The notes under the pieces are model-generated. The model worked only from the letters and a program-made list of their open reading frames with translations, was not told the origin of the DNA and did no database searches. A DNA stretch of 64,000 bases from Breoghania corrubedonensis (GTDB taxonomy: Bacteria; Pseudomonadota; Alphaproteobacteria; Rhizobiales; Stappiaceae): positions 157,881 through 221,880 of the forward strand of contig NZ_QAYG01000009.1 in the NCBI RefSeq assembly GCF_003053845.1, in the 5' to 3' direction. The position numbers and the translations under genes are program-made. How positions within the stretch are numbered: the stretch's first letter is position 1; each line of letters begins with the position of its first letter. Shown here piece by piece: positions 18,525 to 26,558 of the stretch.

Positions 18525-18695
18525 TTACTGTGCGAGACGGTTCGCCGTTCCCGACGAGCAGCACGCGGCACAGCCCGACCAGCAGGCCTCGTTACAGGTA
18601 CGCAGCGCGCCATCGATGAACCGGTCGATGAGCAGTTCATCGATCTTGGCTTCCTTAAGTGCGATCTTTAATGAATCAAGCTGCTTCTTATCCAT
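18525..18695 (-). CDS. Cysteine-rich RiPP precursor peptide candidate
   Basis: The 56-residue peptide has a charged helical leader (residues 1-32, containing LDSLKIALKEAKIDELLIDR) and a cysteine-rich C-terminus with Cys at 34, 38, 42, 45 and 46 (CNEACWSGCAACCSSG), followed by TANRLAQ. This leader-plus-core plan is that of a ribosomally made, post-translationally modified peptide. The ATG at 18695 has AAGGA 8 bases upstream. Its stop lies 72 bases before the start of the radical SAM/SPASM gene, same strand, so the two form a cassette. It lacks a secretion signal. I do not recognise the core sequence as a named family. The spaced cysteines with Asn, Ala, Ser and Trp between them would suit thioether formation, which is inference. 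Confidence 0.8.
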   Translation of the reverse strand: MDKKQLDSLKIALKEAKIDELLIDRFIDGALRTCNEACWSGCAACCSSGTANRLAQ

Positions 18696-18732
18696 GACAT
18701 TATCCTTACCTAGGGTAATATACAGAAAAAAT

Positions 18733-18772
18733 ATAATATGAACGCAGCTCAATCGTTATTGATTCAGATCAT
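18733..18772 (-). promoter_or_regulatory. AT-rich promoter with Fnr/FixK-like box before the RiPP cassette
   Basis: The sequence TTGATTCAGATCAT at 18759-18772 matches the Fnr/FixK consensus TTGAT-N4-ATCAA at nine of ten defined positions. On the minus strand a TATTAT (-10-like) lies at 18738-18733, so the box centre would be about 40 bases before the start site, the classic activating position. Surrounding DNA (18696-18800) is much more AT-rich than the flanking genes. It suggests induction under low oxygen or nitrosative stress. Confidence 0.5.
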
Positions 18773-18902
18773 TGCAAAATAAAAACTACGCCATCTCGGA
18801 TATATTTACGTTCTGTTGCGTCAGGCGGCTGCGTCCGAGCGGTCATCGTACTGGTTTCGCTACGGCCATTCACGTCGGACAAGCCGCCACCGCCAGGCCC
18901 GC

Positions 18903-19496
18903 CTACCCCAACCTCTCGCCCACCACCAGCATCGAGGCGGCGTCGAAGCCCTTTGTGTCCATCATGTCGGCCACCTGCTTCATCGCGGCCAGCAGAGCCG
19001 CGCGCTTTTCCGGCGGCAGGGCGGCGAAGCGCTGGCGGAAGTCGTCGTGCAGCATCGGCGGCGCGGAACCAAGTACCTCGCGGCCGCGTTCCGTTACGCG
19101 TGTATGCACGATGCGGCGATCGTCTGAGGAGCGGTAACGCTCCACCAGCCCCTTCGCCTCCAGCTTGTCCAGAATGGTGACCACCGTGGCGGAACTCAGG
19201 TCCGAACGCTCCGAAATCGCCCGCGTCGTCACCTCGCCCATGTCGTGCGCCGCCTGCAGCACGACGATCTGCGGGATCGTCAACCCCACCGCCCGCGCAA
19301 CCTCGCGCGAGCGCAGGTCTATGGAGCGCACGATGCGGCGGATGGACTTGAACACGCCGGCCGCCTCATCGGGAAAATCGGGGCGCATGTCGGCGGGCAA
19401 TTCTGGGGACAAATCGGTGCGATCCTTCCCGGCCATGCCGGCGCGCGGAGCTTGCGGGTTCGTGTCGCGGAGCGTTGCCAAGAGCGAATTCCACAT
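18903..19496 (-). CDS. MarR family transcriptional regulator
   Basis: The 197-residue protein has a winged helix-turn-helix of MarR type: IVVLQAAHDMGEVTTRAISE, SDLSSATVVTILDKLEAKGL (recognition helix) and the wing RYRSSDDRRIVHTRVTERG, followed by a dimerisation helix. The first 40 residues are polar and not part of the fold. It is divergent from the NAGGN operon with 72 bases between starts; MarR genes in this position are regularly seen with NAGGN operons, so it probably controls osmolyte synthesis. No strong Shine-Dalgarno is visible at 19496; a start at 19436 is possible. It could also read through toward the RiPP cassette downstream. Confidence 0.85.
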   Translation of the reverse strand: MWNSLLATLRDTNPQAPRAGMAGKDRTDLSPELPADMRPDFPDEAAGVFKSIRRIVRSIDLRSREVARAVGLTIPQIVVLQAAHDMGEVTTRAISERSDLSSATVVTILDKLEAKGLVERYRSSDDRRIVHTRVTERGREVLGSAPPMLHDDFRQRFAALPPEKRAALLAAMKQVADMMDTKGFDAASMLVVGERLG

Positions 19497-19568
19497 ATTG
19501 TTTGAACTCTAATCGATATGCCTCTAACTATATCGCGTCAAATGAAATCGAGAGGTGCCTGACCAGCC

Positions 19569-21344
19569 ATGTGCGGACTTTGCGGCGAGATGAACTTCGA
19601 CGGTGCCCCGGCATCCGCGTCCCGTGTGGAACGCATGACCGACGCCATGGCCCCACGCGGGCCGAACGGCGCAGGCATCGTGACGCGCGGGCCCGTGGGG
19701 CTCGGCCACCGCCGGCTGAAGATCATCGACCTGTCGGAAAAGGCGGCCCAGCCCTTCGTCGATACCGGTCTCGGCCTGACCATCGCCTTCAACGGCTGCA
19801 TCTACAATTACGAGGAGCTGCGCCGCGACCTGCAGGCCAGGGGCCACGTCTTCGCCTCCACCGGCGACACGGAGGTCATCCTCAAGGCCTGGGCCGAATG
19901 GGGCGCGGACGCGATCCGCAAGCTGCACGGCATGTTCGCCTTCGCCATCCACGAGCGCGACAGCGGCCGGGTGATCCTGGTGCGCGACCGCTTCGGCATC
20001 AAGCCGCTTTATCTGGCGGAGACGGCCAAGAGCCTGCGGTTTGCCTCCACGCTCCCTGCCCTGCTGGCGGCCGGTGATGTGGAAACTGACATCGATCCCG
20101 TCGCGCTGCACCACTACATGACATGGCACGCCGTGGTGCCCGCGCCGCGCACGATCCTGAAGGGCGTGCGCAAGCTGCCAGCGGCCACCATCCGCGTGAT
20201 CGAGCCGGATGGATCGCACTCGGACACCACCTACTGGAAGCCGGTGTTCGAACGCTCCGAGGAGGACATGCGCCGCTCCGCCGAGGACTGGCGCGACATG
20301 GTGCTCGACGCGCTGCGCCTTTCCGTCGACCGCCGCATGGTCGCCGACGTGCCGGTCGGCGTGCTTTTGTCGGGCGGCGTGGACTCATCCATGATCGTCG
20401 GCCTGCTGGCGGAGGCCGGTCAGAAGGGGCTCACCACCTTCTCCATCGGCTTTGAGGAGGCGCACGGCGAAAAGGGCGACGAGTTCGTCTATTCCGACCT
20501 CATCGCCAAGCACTTCGGCACCAAGCACAACAAGATCTTCATCAAGTCCTCGGAGATGATGGAGAACCTGCCCCATGCCATCGCCGCGATGTCGGAGCCG
20601 ATGGTGTCTTACGACAATATCGGCTTCTTCCTGCTCTCGCGCGAGGTCTCCAGGCACATCAAGGTGGTGCAGTCGGGCCAGGGCGCGGACGAGGTTTTCG
20701 GCGGCTATCACTGGTATCCGCCAATGCAGGGGGCGGCCGATCCGGTCTCGGCCTACCGCGACGCGTTCTTCGACCGCACGCACGAGCAGCTCGCCACCCA
20801 CCTGCAGCCGCACGCGATGGCCAACCGCGACGAGAGCCTCGCCTTCGTGGAGGCGCATTTCGCACAAGCGGGCGCGGACGATCCGGTCGACAAGGCGCTG
20901 AGGCTCGACACCAACGTCATGCTGGTGGACGATCCGGTCAAGCGCGTCGACAACATGACCATGGCCTGGGGGCTGGAGGCGCGCGTGCCCTTCCTCGACC
21001 ACGAACTGGTGGAGCTTGCCGGCCGCATTCCGGCGCAATTCAAGCTCGACCAGGGCGGCAAGGGGGTGCTGAAGGAAGCCGCGCGCAAGGTGGTACCCGC
21101 CGACGTCATCGACCGGCCGAAGGGCTATTTCCCCGTTCCGGCGCTGAAATACATCCAGGGGCCCTATCTCGACATGGTGCGCGACGCGCTCACCAACGAC
21201 AAGGCGCGCGCGCGAGGACTGTTCCGGCAGAGCTATCTGGACGCGCTCTTCGCCAACCCCACGGAGCACATCACCAGGCTTCGCGGATCGGAATTGTGGC
21301 AGGTGGCCATTCTGGAGATGTGGCTGCAATCGCAGGGGGTTTGA
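19569..21344 (+). CDS. asnO: N-acetylglutaminylglutamine amidotransferase (asparagine synthase-like)
   Basis: The 591-residue enzyme has the class II glutaminase domain (residues 2-200) with catalytic Cys2 (MCGLCGEMNFDG) and an asparagine-synthetase ATP domain with the pyrophosphate loop SGGVDSS at 268-274 and GQGADEVFGGYHWY further on. In the NAGGN pathway it amidates N-acetylglutaminylglutamine using glutamine and ATP. Assignment to this subfamily rather than ordinary AsnB rests on the next two genes, which are the other NAGGN proteins. AGAGGTG lies about 12 bases before the ATG, a somewhat long spacing. The stop is followed 4 bases later by the next start, so the genes are coupled. Confidence 0.93.
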   Translation: MCGLCGEMNFDGAPASASRVERMTDAMAPRGPNGAGIVTRGPVGLGHRRLKIIDLSEKAAQPFVDTGLGLTIAFNGCIYNYEELRRDLQARGHVFASTGDTEVILKAWAEWGADAIRKLHGMFAFAIHERDSGRVILVRDRFGIKPLYLAETAKSLRFASTLPALLAAGDVETDIDPVALHHYMTWHAVVPAPRTILKGVRKLPAATIRVIEPDGSHSDTTYWKPVFERSEEDMRRSAEDWRDMVLDALRLSVDRRMVADVPVGVLLSGGVDSSMIVGLLAEAGQKGLTTFSIGFEEAHGEKGDEFVYSDLIAKHFGTKHNKIFIKSSEMMENLPHAIAAMSEPMVSYDNIGFFLLSREVSRHIKVVQSGQGADEVFGGYHWYPPMQGAADPVSAYRDAFFDRTHEQLATHLQPHAMANRDESLAFVEAHFAQAGADDPVDKALRLDTNVMLVDDPVKRVDNMTMAWGLEARVPFLDHELVELAGRIPAQFKLDQGGKGVLKEAARKVVPADVIDRPKGYFPVPALKYIQGPYLDMVRDALTNDKARARGLFRQSYLDALFANPTEHITRLRGSELWQVAILEMWLQSQGV

Positions 21345-21348
21345 GAGC

Positions 21349-23130
21349 ATGAGCGAGCAGGAGAAATCGCGGCGCCGGGCCAAGGCGTCGTACGATCACC
21401 GGCTGCGCCGCATGCGCGACCAGGGGCTGAAACCACCGCTGGAGACGACCGAAACGCGCAAGAACGCCTCCATCGATTGCGGCTGGGGGCGGCTGATCTT
21501 CGCCGAGACCTTCGAGGACCCGCAGCAGCTTGCCGCCACCTTGCGCGAGGAAGGCCCGGACCGGCGCGACATCGCCTTTTACGTGCGCGATCCGCATGTG
21601 CTCTTGTCGTGCGCGCCGCAGGAGCTGTTTCTCGATCCCTCCCACACCTACCGCGTCAACCTCGCCACCTATCGCCCGGCCCGGCGCGGCCACAAGGGCT
21701 TCCACGTCCGCCGGCTGGCGACCGAGGCCGACGCCCAGGCCGTCAATGTCATCTACCAGACGCGCGGCATGGTGACCGTGCCGCCGGAGTTCTTCTGGTC
21801 GAAGCGTTCGGCCCAGGCCATCACCGTGCTGGTGGCGGAGGATGCGGAAACCGACGAGATCATCGGCACGGTCTATGGCATCGACCACCGCCACGCCTTC
21901 GGCGATCCGACCAACGGCTCCTCGCTGTGGTGCCTGGCGGTGGCCCCGCAGGCACGCCACGGCGGCATTGGCGAGGTGCTGGTGCGTCACCTGATCGAGC
22001 AGTTCCAGGCCCGCGGCTGCGCGTTCCTCGATCTCTCGGTCATGCACGACAACGAACAGGCCATCGCGCTTTACGAAAAGCTCGGCTTCGAGCGCGTGCC
22101 CTTCTTCACCGTCAAGCGCAAGAACCCGATCAACGAGAAGTTCTACGCAGGCCCCGCCACAGACGAGAAACTGAATCCCTACGGTCAGATCATCGTCAAC
22201 GAGGCGCGCCGGCGCGGCATCCACGTGGAGGTGACCGACGCGGAGGGCGGCTTCTTCCGCCTGACCTATGGAGGCCGCTCGGTCCATTGTCGGGAATCGC
22301 TGTCGGAATTCACCTCGGGCGTCGCCGTCTCCATCTGCGATGACAAGGCCGTCACCCGCCGCGTGGTGGAAAGGGCCGGCGTTCAGGTGCCCGCGCAATT
22401 CGAGATCGGCGCTGACAACGACGTGAAACCGGCGGGCGACTTCCTGAAGGAGCACGGCTCCGTCGTGGTGAAGCCGGCGCGTGGCGAACAGGGGCGTGGC
22501 GTCGCCATCGACCTGACCACCATGGACGAGGTCGCGGCCGCGATCGAGGCGGCGCGCAAGATCTGCGACCGGGTGATCCTGGAGGAATGCGTCGAAGGCA
22601 GCGACCTGCGCCTCGTCGTCATCGATTACCGCGTGGTCGCCGCCGCCATGCGCCGGCCGCCGCTGGTCGTCGGCGACGGCCATGCCACCATCGCGGAACT
22701 GATCGCCACGCAGAGCCGGCGCCGGCAGTCCGCGACAGGGGGGGAATCCTCCATTCCCGTGGACGAGGAAACCGAACGCTGCCTCGCCGCCGCCGGCCAT
22801 GCGCTGGACGAGGTGCTGGCGGAAGGCAGGGAAGTGATCGTGCGCCGCTCCGCCAACCTGCACACCGGCGGCACCATCCACGACGTGACCGGCGAGGTAC
22901 ACCCCGTTCTGATCGAAGCGGCCATCAAGGCGGCGCGGGCCATCGAGATCCCGGTAACGGGCATCGATTTGATGGTGAAAAGCCCGCGCCTGCCCGAGTA
23001 TCGTTTCATCGAGGCGAACGAGCGGCCGGGGCTCGCCAATCACGAGCCGCAGCCCACGGCGGAACGCTTCGTCGACCTCTTGTTCCCGCTGTCGATCCCG
23101 CAGGCAAGCCGCGAGGCGCGAAGGAAGTAG
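21349..23130 (+). CDS. ngg: N-acetylglutaminylglutamine synthetase (GNAT plus ATP-grasp)
   Basis: The 593-residue protein joins a GNAT acetyltransferase (about 115-265; LWCLAVAPQARHGGIGEVLVR is the acetyl-CoA loop, LDLSVMHDNEQAIALYEKLG follows) to a glutathione-synthase/cyanophycin-like ATP-grasp domain (about 330-585; VVVKPARGEQGRGVAI, GGTIHDVTGEVHP, FIEANERPGL). It acetylates and ligates two glutamines to N-acetylglutaminylglutamine. The start 4 bases after the amidotransferase stop marks translational coupling. This fusion is the defining gene of the NAGGN osmoprotectant operon of Sinorhizobium and Pseudomonas. Length and domain order are as expected. Confidence 0.94.
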   Translation: MSEQEKSRRRAKASYDHRLRRMRDQGLKPPLETTETRKNASIDCGWGRLIFAETFEDPQQLAATLREEGPDRRDIAFYVRDPHVLLSCAPQELFLDPSHTYRVNLATYRPARRGHKGFHVRRLATEADAQAVNVIYQTRGMVTVPPEFFWSKRSAQAITVLVAEDAETDEIIGTVYGIDHRHAFGDPTNGSSLWCLAVAPQARHGGIGEVLVRHLIEQFQARGCAFLDLSVMHDNEQAIALYEKLGFERVPFFTVKRKNPINEKFYAGPATDEKLNPYGQIIVNEARRRGIHVEVTDAEGGFFRLTYGGRSVHCRESLSEFTSGVAVSICDDKAVTRRVVERAGVQVPAQFEIGADNDVKPAGDFLKEHGSVVVKPARGEQGRGVAIDLTTMDEVAAAIEAARKICDRVILEECVEGSDLRLVVIDYRVVAAAMRRPPLVVGDGHATIAELIATQSRRRQSATGGESSIPVDEETERCLAAAGHALDEVLAEGREVIVRRSANLHTGGTIHDVTGEVHPVLIEAAIKAARAIEIPVTGIDLMVKSPRLPEYRFIEANERPGLANHEPQPTAERFVDLLFPLSIPQASREARRK

Positions 23131-23456
23131 AAAGAGGCAAGTTGCCTGTCGAAAGCAGCACCCTCCGGCGTCATCCCGGACGCGATGCAGCATGTAATGC
23201 TGCTTCGCAGATCCGGGACCGAGGCATGGTGTCCGCCCTGTGCCAGGCTCCCGGTGCAGGCTCCCGGTGCGGGCTCTAGACAAGCCGAGCGAGATCCCGT
23301 GTCTGCACGGCAGCACTGACGTGCCACACCGCGCACGGGATGACGCTCAGAGTATCATTGAAACGACCCAGACGCGGGCGGGCCGGGCGATCCACGACTG
23401 CACAGCCCCCCCTGCCCCATCGTGACGCACCAGGAACCAGAGGAAACGCAATCGCC
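23131..23456. other. Gap inside NAGGN operon with repeats
   Basis: No gene is seen. It contains a REP-like palindrome (TCATCCCGGACGCG near 23171 with ATCCGGGACC near 23212, with GCAGCATGTAATGCTGC between) and a short direct repeat of CTCCCGGTGC near 23250-23270. The length and repeat content suggest the peptidase gene may have some independent expression. Confidence 0.6.
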
Positions 23457-24641
23457 ATGACGCTGCTAGCCGTCGATATGGATTATCTCGCCAAGACGTT
23501 GCGCGACCTGCTCGCGATCCCGAGCCCGACGGGATACACCGACGCGATCGCCCGCCATGTCTGCGAGGAGCTGGGTCGGCTGGGGCTCGACTATGAGCTG
23601 ACGCGGCGCGGGGCCGTGCGCGCCGTGCTGCCCGGCAAGAGCCGCCGGCCGGCGCGCGCCTTCGTCTCCCATGTCGACACGCTCGGCGCCCAGGTGAAGT
23701 ACCTCAAGGACAACGGCCGGCTGGAGCTGGTGCCGATCGGCCACTGGTCCGCGCGCTTTGCGGAAGGCGCGCGCACCACGATCTTCACCGAGCAGGGCAC
23801 CTATCGCGGCACCATCCTGCCGCCCAAGGCCTCGGGCCACACCTTCAACGACGAAGTGGATACCGCGCCGATCGGCTGGACGCATGTCGAGCTGCGCGTC
23901 GATGCGCTGGCCCGCAACAAGGCCGACCTGGAGCATCTGGGCATCGATGTCGGCGATATCGTCGCCATCGATCCGCAACCGGAATTCATGGACAACGGCT
24001 TCATCGTCTCCCGCCACCTCGACAACAAGGCCGGCGTCGCCATCATGCTGGCCGCGGTCAAGGCGCTGGTGGAGGCGGGCGAGAAGCCGCCGGTCGACAT
24101 CTTCTGGATCTTCACCATCGCCGAGGAGGTCGGCCACGGCGCGTCCTCGATCCTTACCCCCGACATCGCCTCGCTGATCGCAATCGACAACGGCACCACC
24201 GCGCCGGGGCAGAATTCCGACGAGTTCGGCGCGACCATTTCCATGGCCGACCAGAGCGGCCCGTTCGATTTCCACCTCACCCGCAAGCTGGTGCAGCTGT
24301 GCCGGGACAACGACATCCGCTACCAGAAGGACGTGTTCCGCTACTACCGCTCCGACGCGGCCTCCGCGATCGAGGCGGGCGCGGACGTGCGCACGGCGCT
24401 GATGACCTTCGGCGTGGATGCCAGCCACGGCTACGAACGCATCCATTTTCACGCGCTGCGCTCGCTGGTTGAGCTGACCTGCTGCTTCGCCGAGAGCCCG
24501 ATCGCCATCCGCCGCGATGCCAAGGAACACGCGGACCTCAAGGGCTTCACCCGTCAGCCAATGAACAAGGCGGAACAATACCTGACGCCCGAGATCGATG
24601 AACCGGAGACGGTGGAAAGCGAATACGAGGCGGAGGAGTAG
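23457..24641 (+). CDS. M42 family metallopeptidase of the NAGGN osmolyte system
   Basis: The 394-residue protein has the M42/M28-type dinuclear zinc pattern: SHVDTLGAQ (His and Asp), HLDNKAGVA (bridging Asp), EEVGHGAS (catalytic and ligand Glu), IDNGT and a late His (SHGYERIHFHAL). Such a peptidase is a standard partner of asnO and ngg in NAGGN operons, where it is thought to degrade or recycle the dipeptide; that role is inferred from context. The ATG at 23457 is used because the family N-terminus begins there (LAKTLRDLLAIPSPTG); AGAGGA lies 13 bases upstream. The acidic C-terminus (EPETVESEYEAEE) is typical of the group. Confidence 0.9.
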   Translation: MTLLAVDMDYLAKTLRDLLAIPSPTGYTDAIARHVCEELGRLGLDYELTRRGAVRAVLPGKSRRPARAFVSHVDTLGAQVKYLKDNGRLELVPIGHWSARFAEGARTTIFTEQGTYRGTILPPKASGHTFNDEVDTAPIGWTHVELRVDALARNKADLEHLGIDVGDIVAIDPQPEFMDNGFIVSRHLDNKAGVAIMLAAVKALVEAGEKPPVDIFWIFTIAEEVGHGASSILTPDIASLIAIDNGTTAPGQNSDEFGATISMADQSGPFDFHLTRKLVQLCRDNDIRYQKDVFRYYRSDAASAIEAGADVRTALMTFGVDASHGYERIHFHALRSLVELTCCFAESPIAIRRDAKEHADLKGFTRQPMNKAEQYLTPEIDEPETVESEYEAEE

Positions 24642-24740
24642 AGGGGCTCGAACCGCCTGCGGGCGCGCTCGGCGCATTCCACGAGACGACGAGGATGGTA
24701 CGGGGATGGAATTGCACTATCCCGGCCACACTCTCCCCCC

Positions 24741-24767
24741 GTCATTGCCGGCCCCGACCGGCAATCC
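24741..24767. repeat. REP-like palindrome
   Basis: In the 289-base convergent gap 24642-24930, GTCATTGCCGG at 24741 pairs with CCGGCAATCC ending at 24767. It belongs to the same family as the elements at 727, 50778 and 61956. Nothing else recognisable lies in the gap. Confidence 0.65.
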
Positions 24768-24930
24768 ATGCCGTGATCTCCCGGCTCGGGCACAAGCGCG
24801 TCTTGCGTGCCATTGCGACCGTCATCTGTGACGATGGAGCACGGCAGGGATGACGACGGAGGGCGCAGAGATGACATAAAGGAGGCGGAATGACGGGAGA
24901 GCCTCGCGACGGGGCTGCGGGAAGCCGCGC

Positions 24931-25995
24931 CTACTCGGCCGCCTTGTGGCCGCCGGAGAGAATGGCACGGGCCTTTTCCGGCGTCATTTCCTCGTAGCGC
25001 GCGAGGCTGTGCTGGGCCTGTTGGCCGGTCAGACGCAGGCGGCGCGAGCGCATCTTGACGATCTGCGCAAAGGCCGCCGGCGAAAGCTCCAGCGCCCGGC
25101 ATAACAGCACCAGCGGCGCGTCGTCACCCTTGAGCATGAGACGCGTCGTCACCGTCTCCGCGACGTTGCCGACCCGCGAGAACAGCAGCGCCAGATCGAC
25201 CGGCTTGTCGTTCTTGGCGAAAAAGATCGCGACCTCGTCCAGCGTCGCCTCGCCGGAGGTGACGGCGTTGATGGCGCTTTCGGTTTGCGTCTGGGAGGCG
25301 CCGAGTTCGCGCAGTTGCGCCTTGACCTCGTCGGCCATGCACTGGGTCAGAAGCTGGATCAGGCGCGGATGGCCGGCGATGCTGTCGAGCCGCTCACGGA
25401 TCTGGCGCGACAGGAAGGGGATCAGCCGGCGCGCGGGATCGGGCGGCAGATCGTGGCGGCGCACCAGCGATTCCTGCAATTCCTCGTCCTTGCGCGACTT
25501 CGCCACGAGCGTATCGAAACTGTCGCTGGACAGCGAGGCGGAGCGGTTGTCGCTCACCGCACGCAGCACGTCGTTCGTACCGCGGCGGACAAGAATATCG
25601 GTGACCGGCGCTGTCAGATTGAGCCGCGCGGCCAGTGCCTTCAGGTGATCCTGGGACTTTCGTTCTGCCAGATCCACAAGGTCTTCGGTGTGCAGCACCG
25701 GCGAGGCTTCGAGAATGCGCGCGGCGATTTCGATGATCTCGTCTTCGGCCAGCCGCAGTGCCAGTTCGCGCGGCAATAGCTGGTGGTCGCCCAGGCGCTC
25801 CGCCAGTTCCAGCCGCGCGGAATCCTCCAGCCGGCTGAAGAAACCCAGCACGACATTGCCGAAGACCTGGGCAAGCTGCTCCGCCTTGGCCCCTTCCACA
25901 GCGAGGAAAAGGTCGGTGAGAACATCGATCAGCGCGTTGCGATCGATCTCGTCACCGCTGCTAGCCATCGCGGTCAAACGCTCAAAAGCCTGCAT
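24931..25995 (-). CDS. DUF2336 domain-containing protein, copy 1
   Basis: The 354-residue soluble protein is largely helical, with HEAT-like character and no membrane segment or signal. It matches DUF2336, a family abundant in Hyphomicrobiales: repeated short helices with motifs such as LAERLGDHQLLPRELALRLA and SPVLHTEDLVDLAERKSQDH. ATG at 25995 is used; an in-frame TTG lies two codons earlier. A second copy is at 34188-35276, alike in length and in the segment DLxExAxxxSQDH. The molecular role is unknown; in some species DUF2336 proteins sit near regulators of cell envelope or motility, but here no such neighbour exists. Confidence 0.82.
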   Translation of the reverse strand: MQAFERLTAMASSGDEIDRNALIDVLTDLFLAVEGAKAEQLAQVFGNVVLGFFSRLEDSARLELAERLGDHQLLPRELALRLAEDEIIEIAARILEASPVLHTEDLVDLAERKSQDHLKALAARLNLTAPVTDILVRRGTNDVLRAVSDNRSASLSSDSFDTLVAKSRKDEELQESLVRRHDLPPDPARRLIPFLSRQIRERLDSIAGHPRLIQLLTQCMADEVKAQLRELGASQTQTESAINAVTSGEATLDEVAIFFAKNDKPVDLALLFSRVGNVAETVTTRLMLKGDDAPLVLLCRALELSPAAFAQIVKMRSRRLRLTGQQAQHSLARYEEMTPEKARAILSGGHKAAE

Positions 25996-26001
25996 TCCCA
26001 A

Positions 26002-26343
26002 TCCGTATCAGCTACATGACTGAACGTAACCTCTCGTCCCGCGCAACGTCGGCGGATACCAGAGACGCAAACGAGGATACATCCCGGAGCATCAGGCTAA
26101 CGCCTATGGCTTCAGGAAGGATTAACGCCGAAAGGCGAAATGCGGGCCCGTTTCGACCTTTCCCGCAAGAAATCATCCCGGGCTGCGACACTTTTTATAA
26201 TGCATTGAATCGGGACAGTTATTGACGCCGTTGGAAATTTTTTCCGCCTGAGTTGCTGCACAGCAATATCATTTGTGCTTCTCAACGGCCGTTTCCATAC
26301 CTACTCTTGAGACTTATCGGCAGTCCGAAAGGGAGGCATTGGA
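26002..26343. other. Divergent promoter gap
   Basis: The gap between the DUF2336 gene and the small membrane peptide shows no convincing gene. An open frame at 26016-26225 has no ribosome-binding site and no recognisable features. The right half (26180-26330) is AT-richer and probably carries the promoter of the small gene. Confidence 0.5.
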
Positions 26344-26427
26344 ATGACTCTGGACCGCAGTCTCGGCCTTATCATCGTGTGCGCCGCGTTAACGTTCGTC
26401 GTCGCGATCGTTGTGGGCGTCCTGTAG
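26344..26427 (+). CDS. 27-residue single-span membrane peptide
   Basis: The frame encodes a short charged N-terminus (TLDRS) and one continuous hydrophobic segment (LGLIIVCAALTFVVAIVVGV) ending in Leu. It has a strong Shine-Dalgarno, GGGAGG, 8 bases before the ATG, and a rho-independent terminator 44 bases after the stop. These three features together argue for a real monocistronic small-protein gene. It resembles small inner-membrane peptides that modulate transporters or respiratory complexes, but I cannot assign it to a family; no kdp or cydABX genes are adjacent. Confidence 0.65.
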   Translation: MTLDRSLGLIIVCAALTFVVAIVVGVL

Positions 26428-26470
26428 TGGCCTGATGAGTTCTTCTCAAGTCGGATGTTAAGTTGAGTTT

Positions 26471-26508
26471 CGGGGCGCCCCGCCAAGTGGGGCGCCCCGT
26501 TTTCGTTT
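26471..26508 (+). terminator. Rho-independent terminator of the small membrane-peptide gene
   Basis: An 11-bp perfect GC stem (CGGGGCGCCCC with GGGGCGCCCCG, 7-base loop) is followed by TTTTCGTTT. The stem itself contains the palindrome GGGGCGCCCC in each arm. Strong terminator in the plus direction. Confidence 0.85.
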
Positions 26509-26558
26509 CGTCGTCCGCTCGGGCGGAAACGGTCTGGCGGAAACCGGCCGCCGCGCCC

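Noticed and set aside
18525..18752. 75-residue version of the Cys-rich peptide
   Set aside because: The extra 19 N-terminal residues come from the AT-rich promoter region, and AAGGA precedes the inner ATG at 18695.
24640..24720. tRNA-like T-arm (GGTTCGAGCC on the minus strand)
   Set aside because: No acceptor stem or D and anticodon arms can be folded around it, and it overlaps the end of the peptidase gene.
26016..26225. 69-codon open frame upstream of the small membrane peptide
   Set aside because: No Shine-Dalgarno sequence and composition like non-coding DNA.
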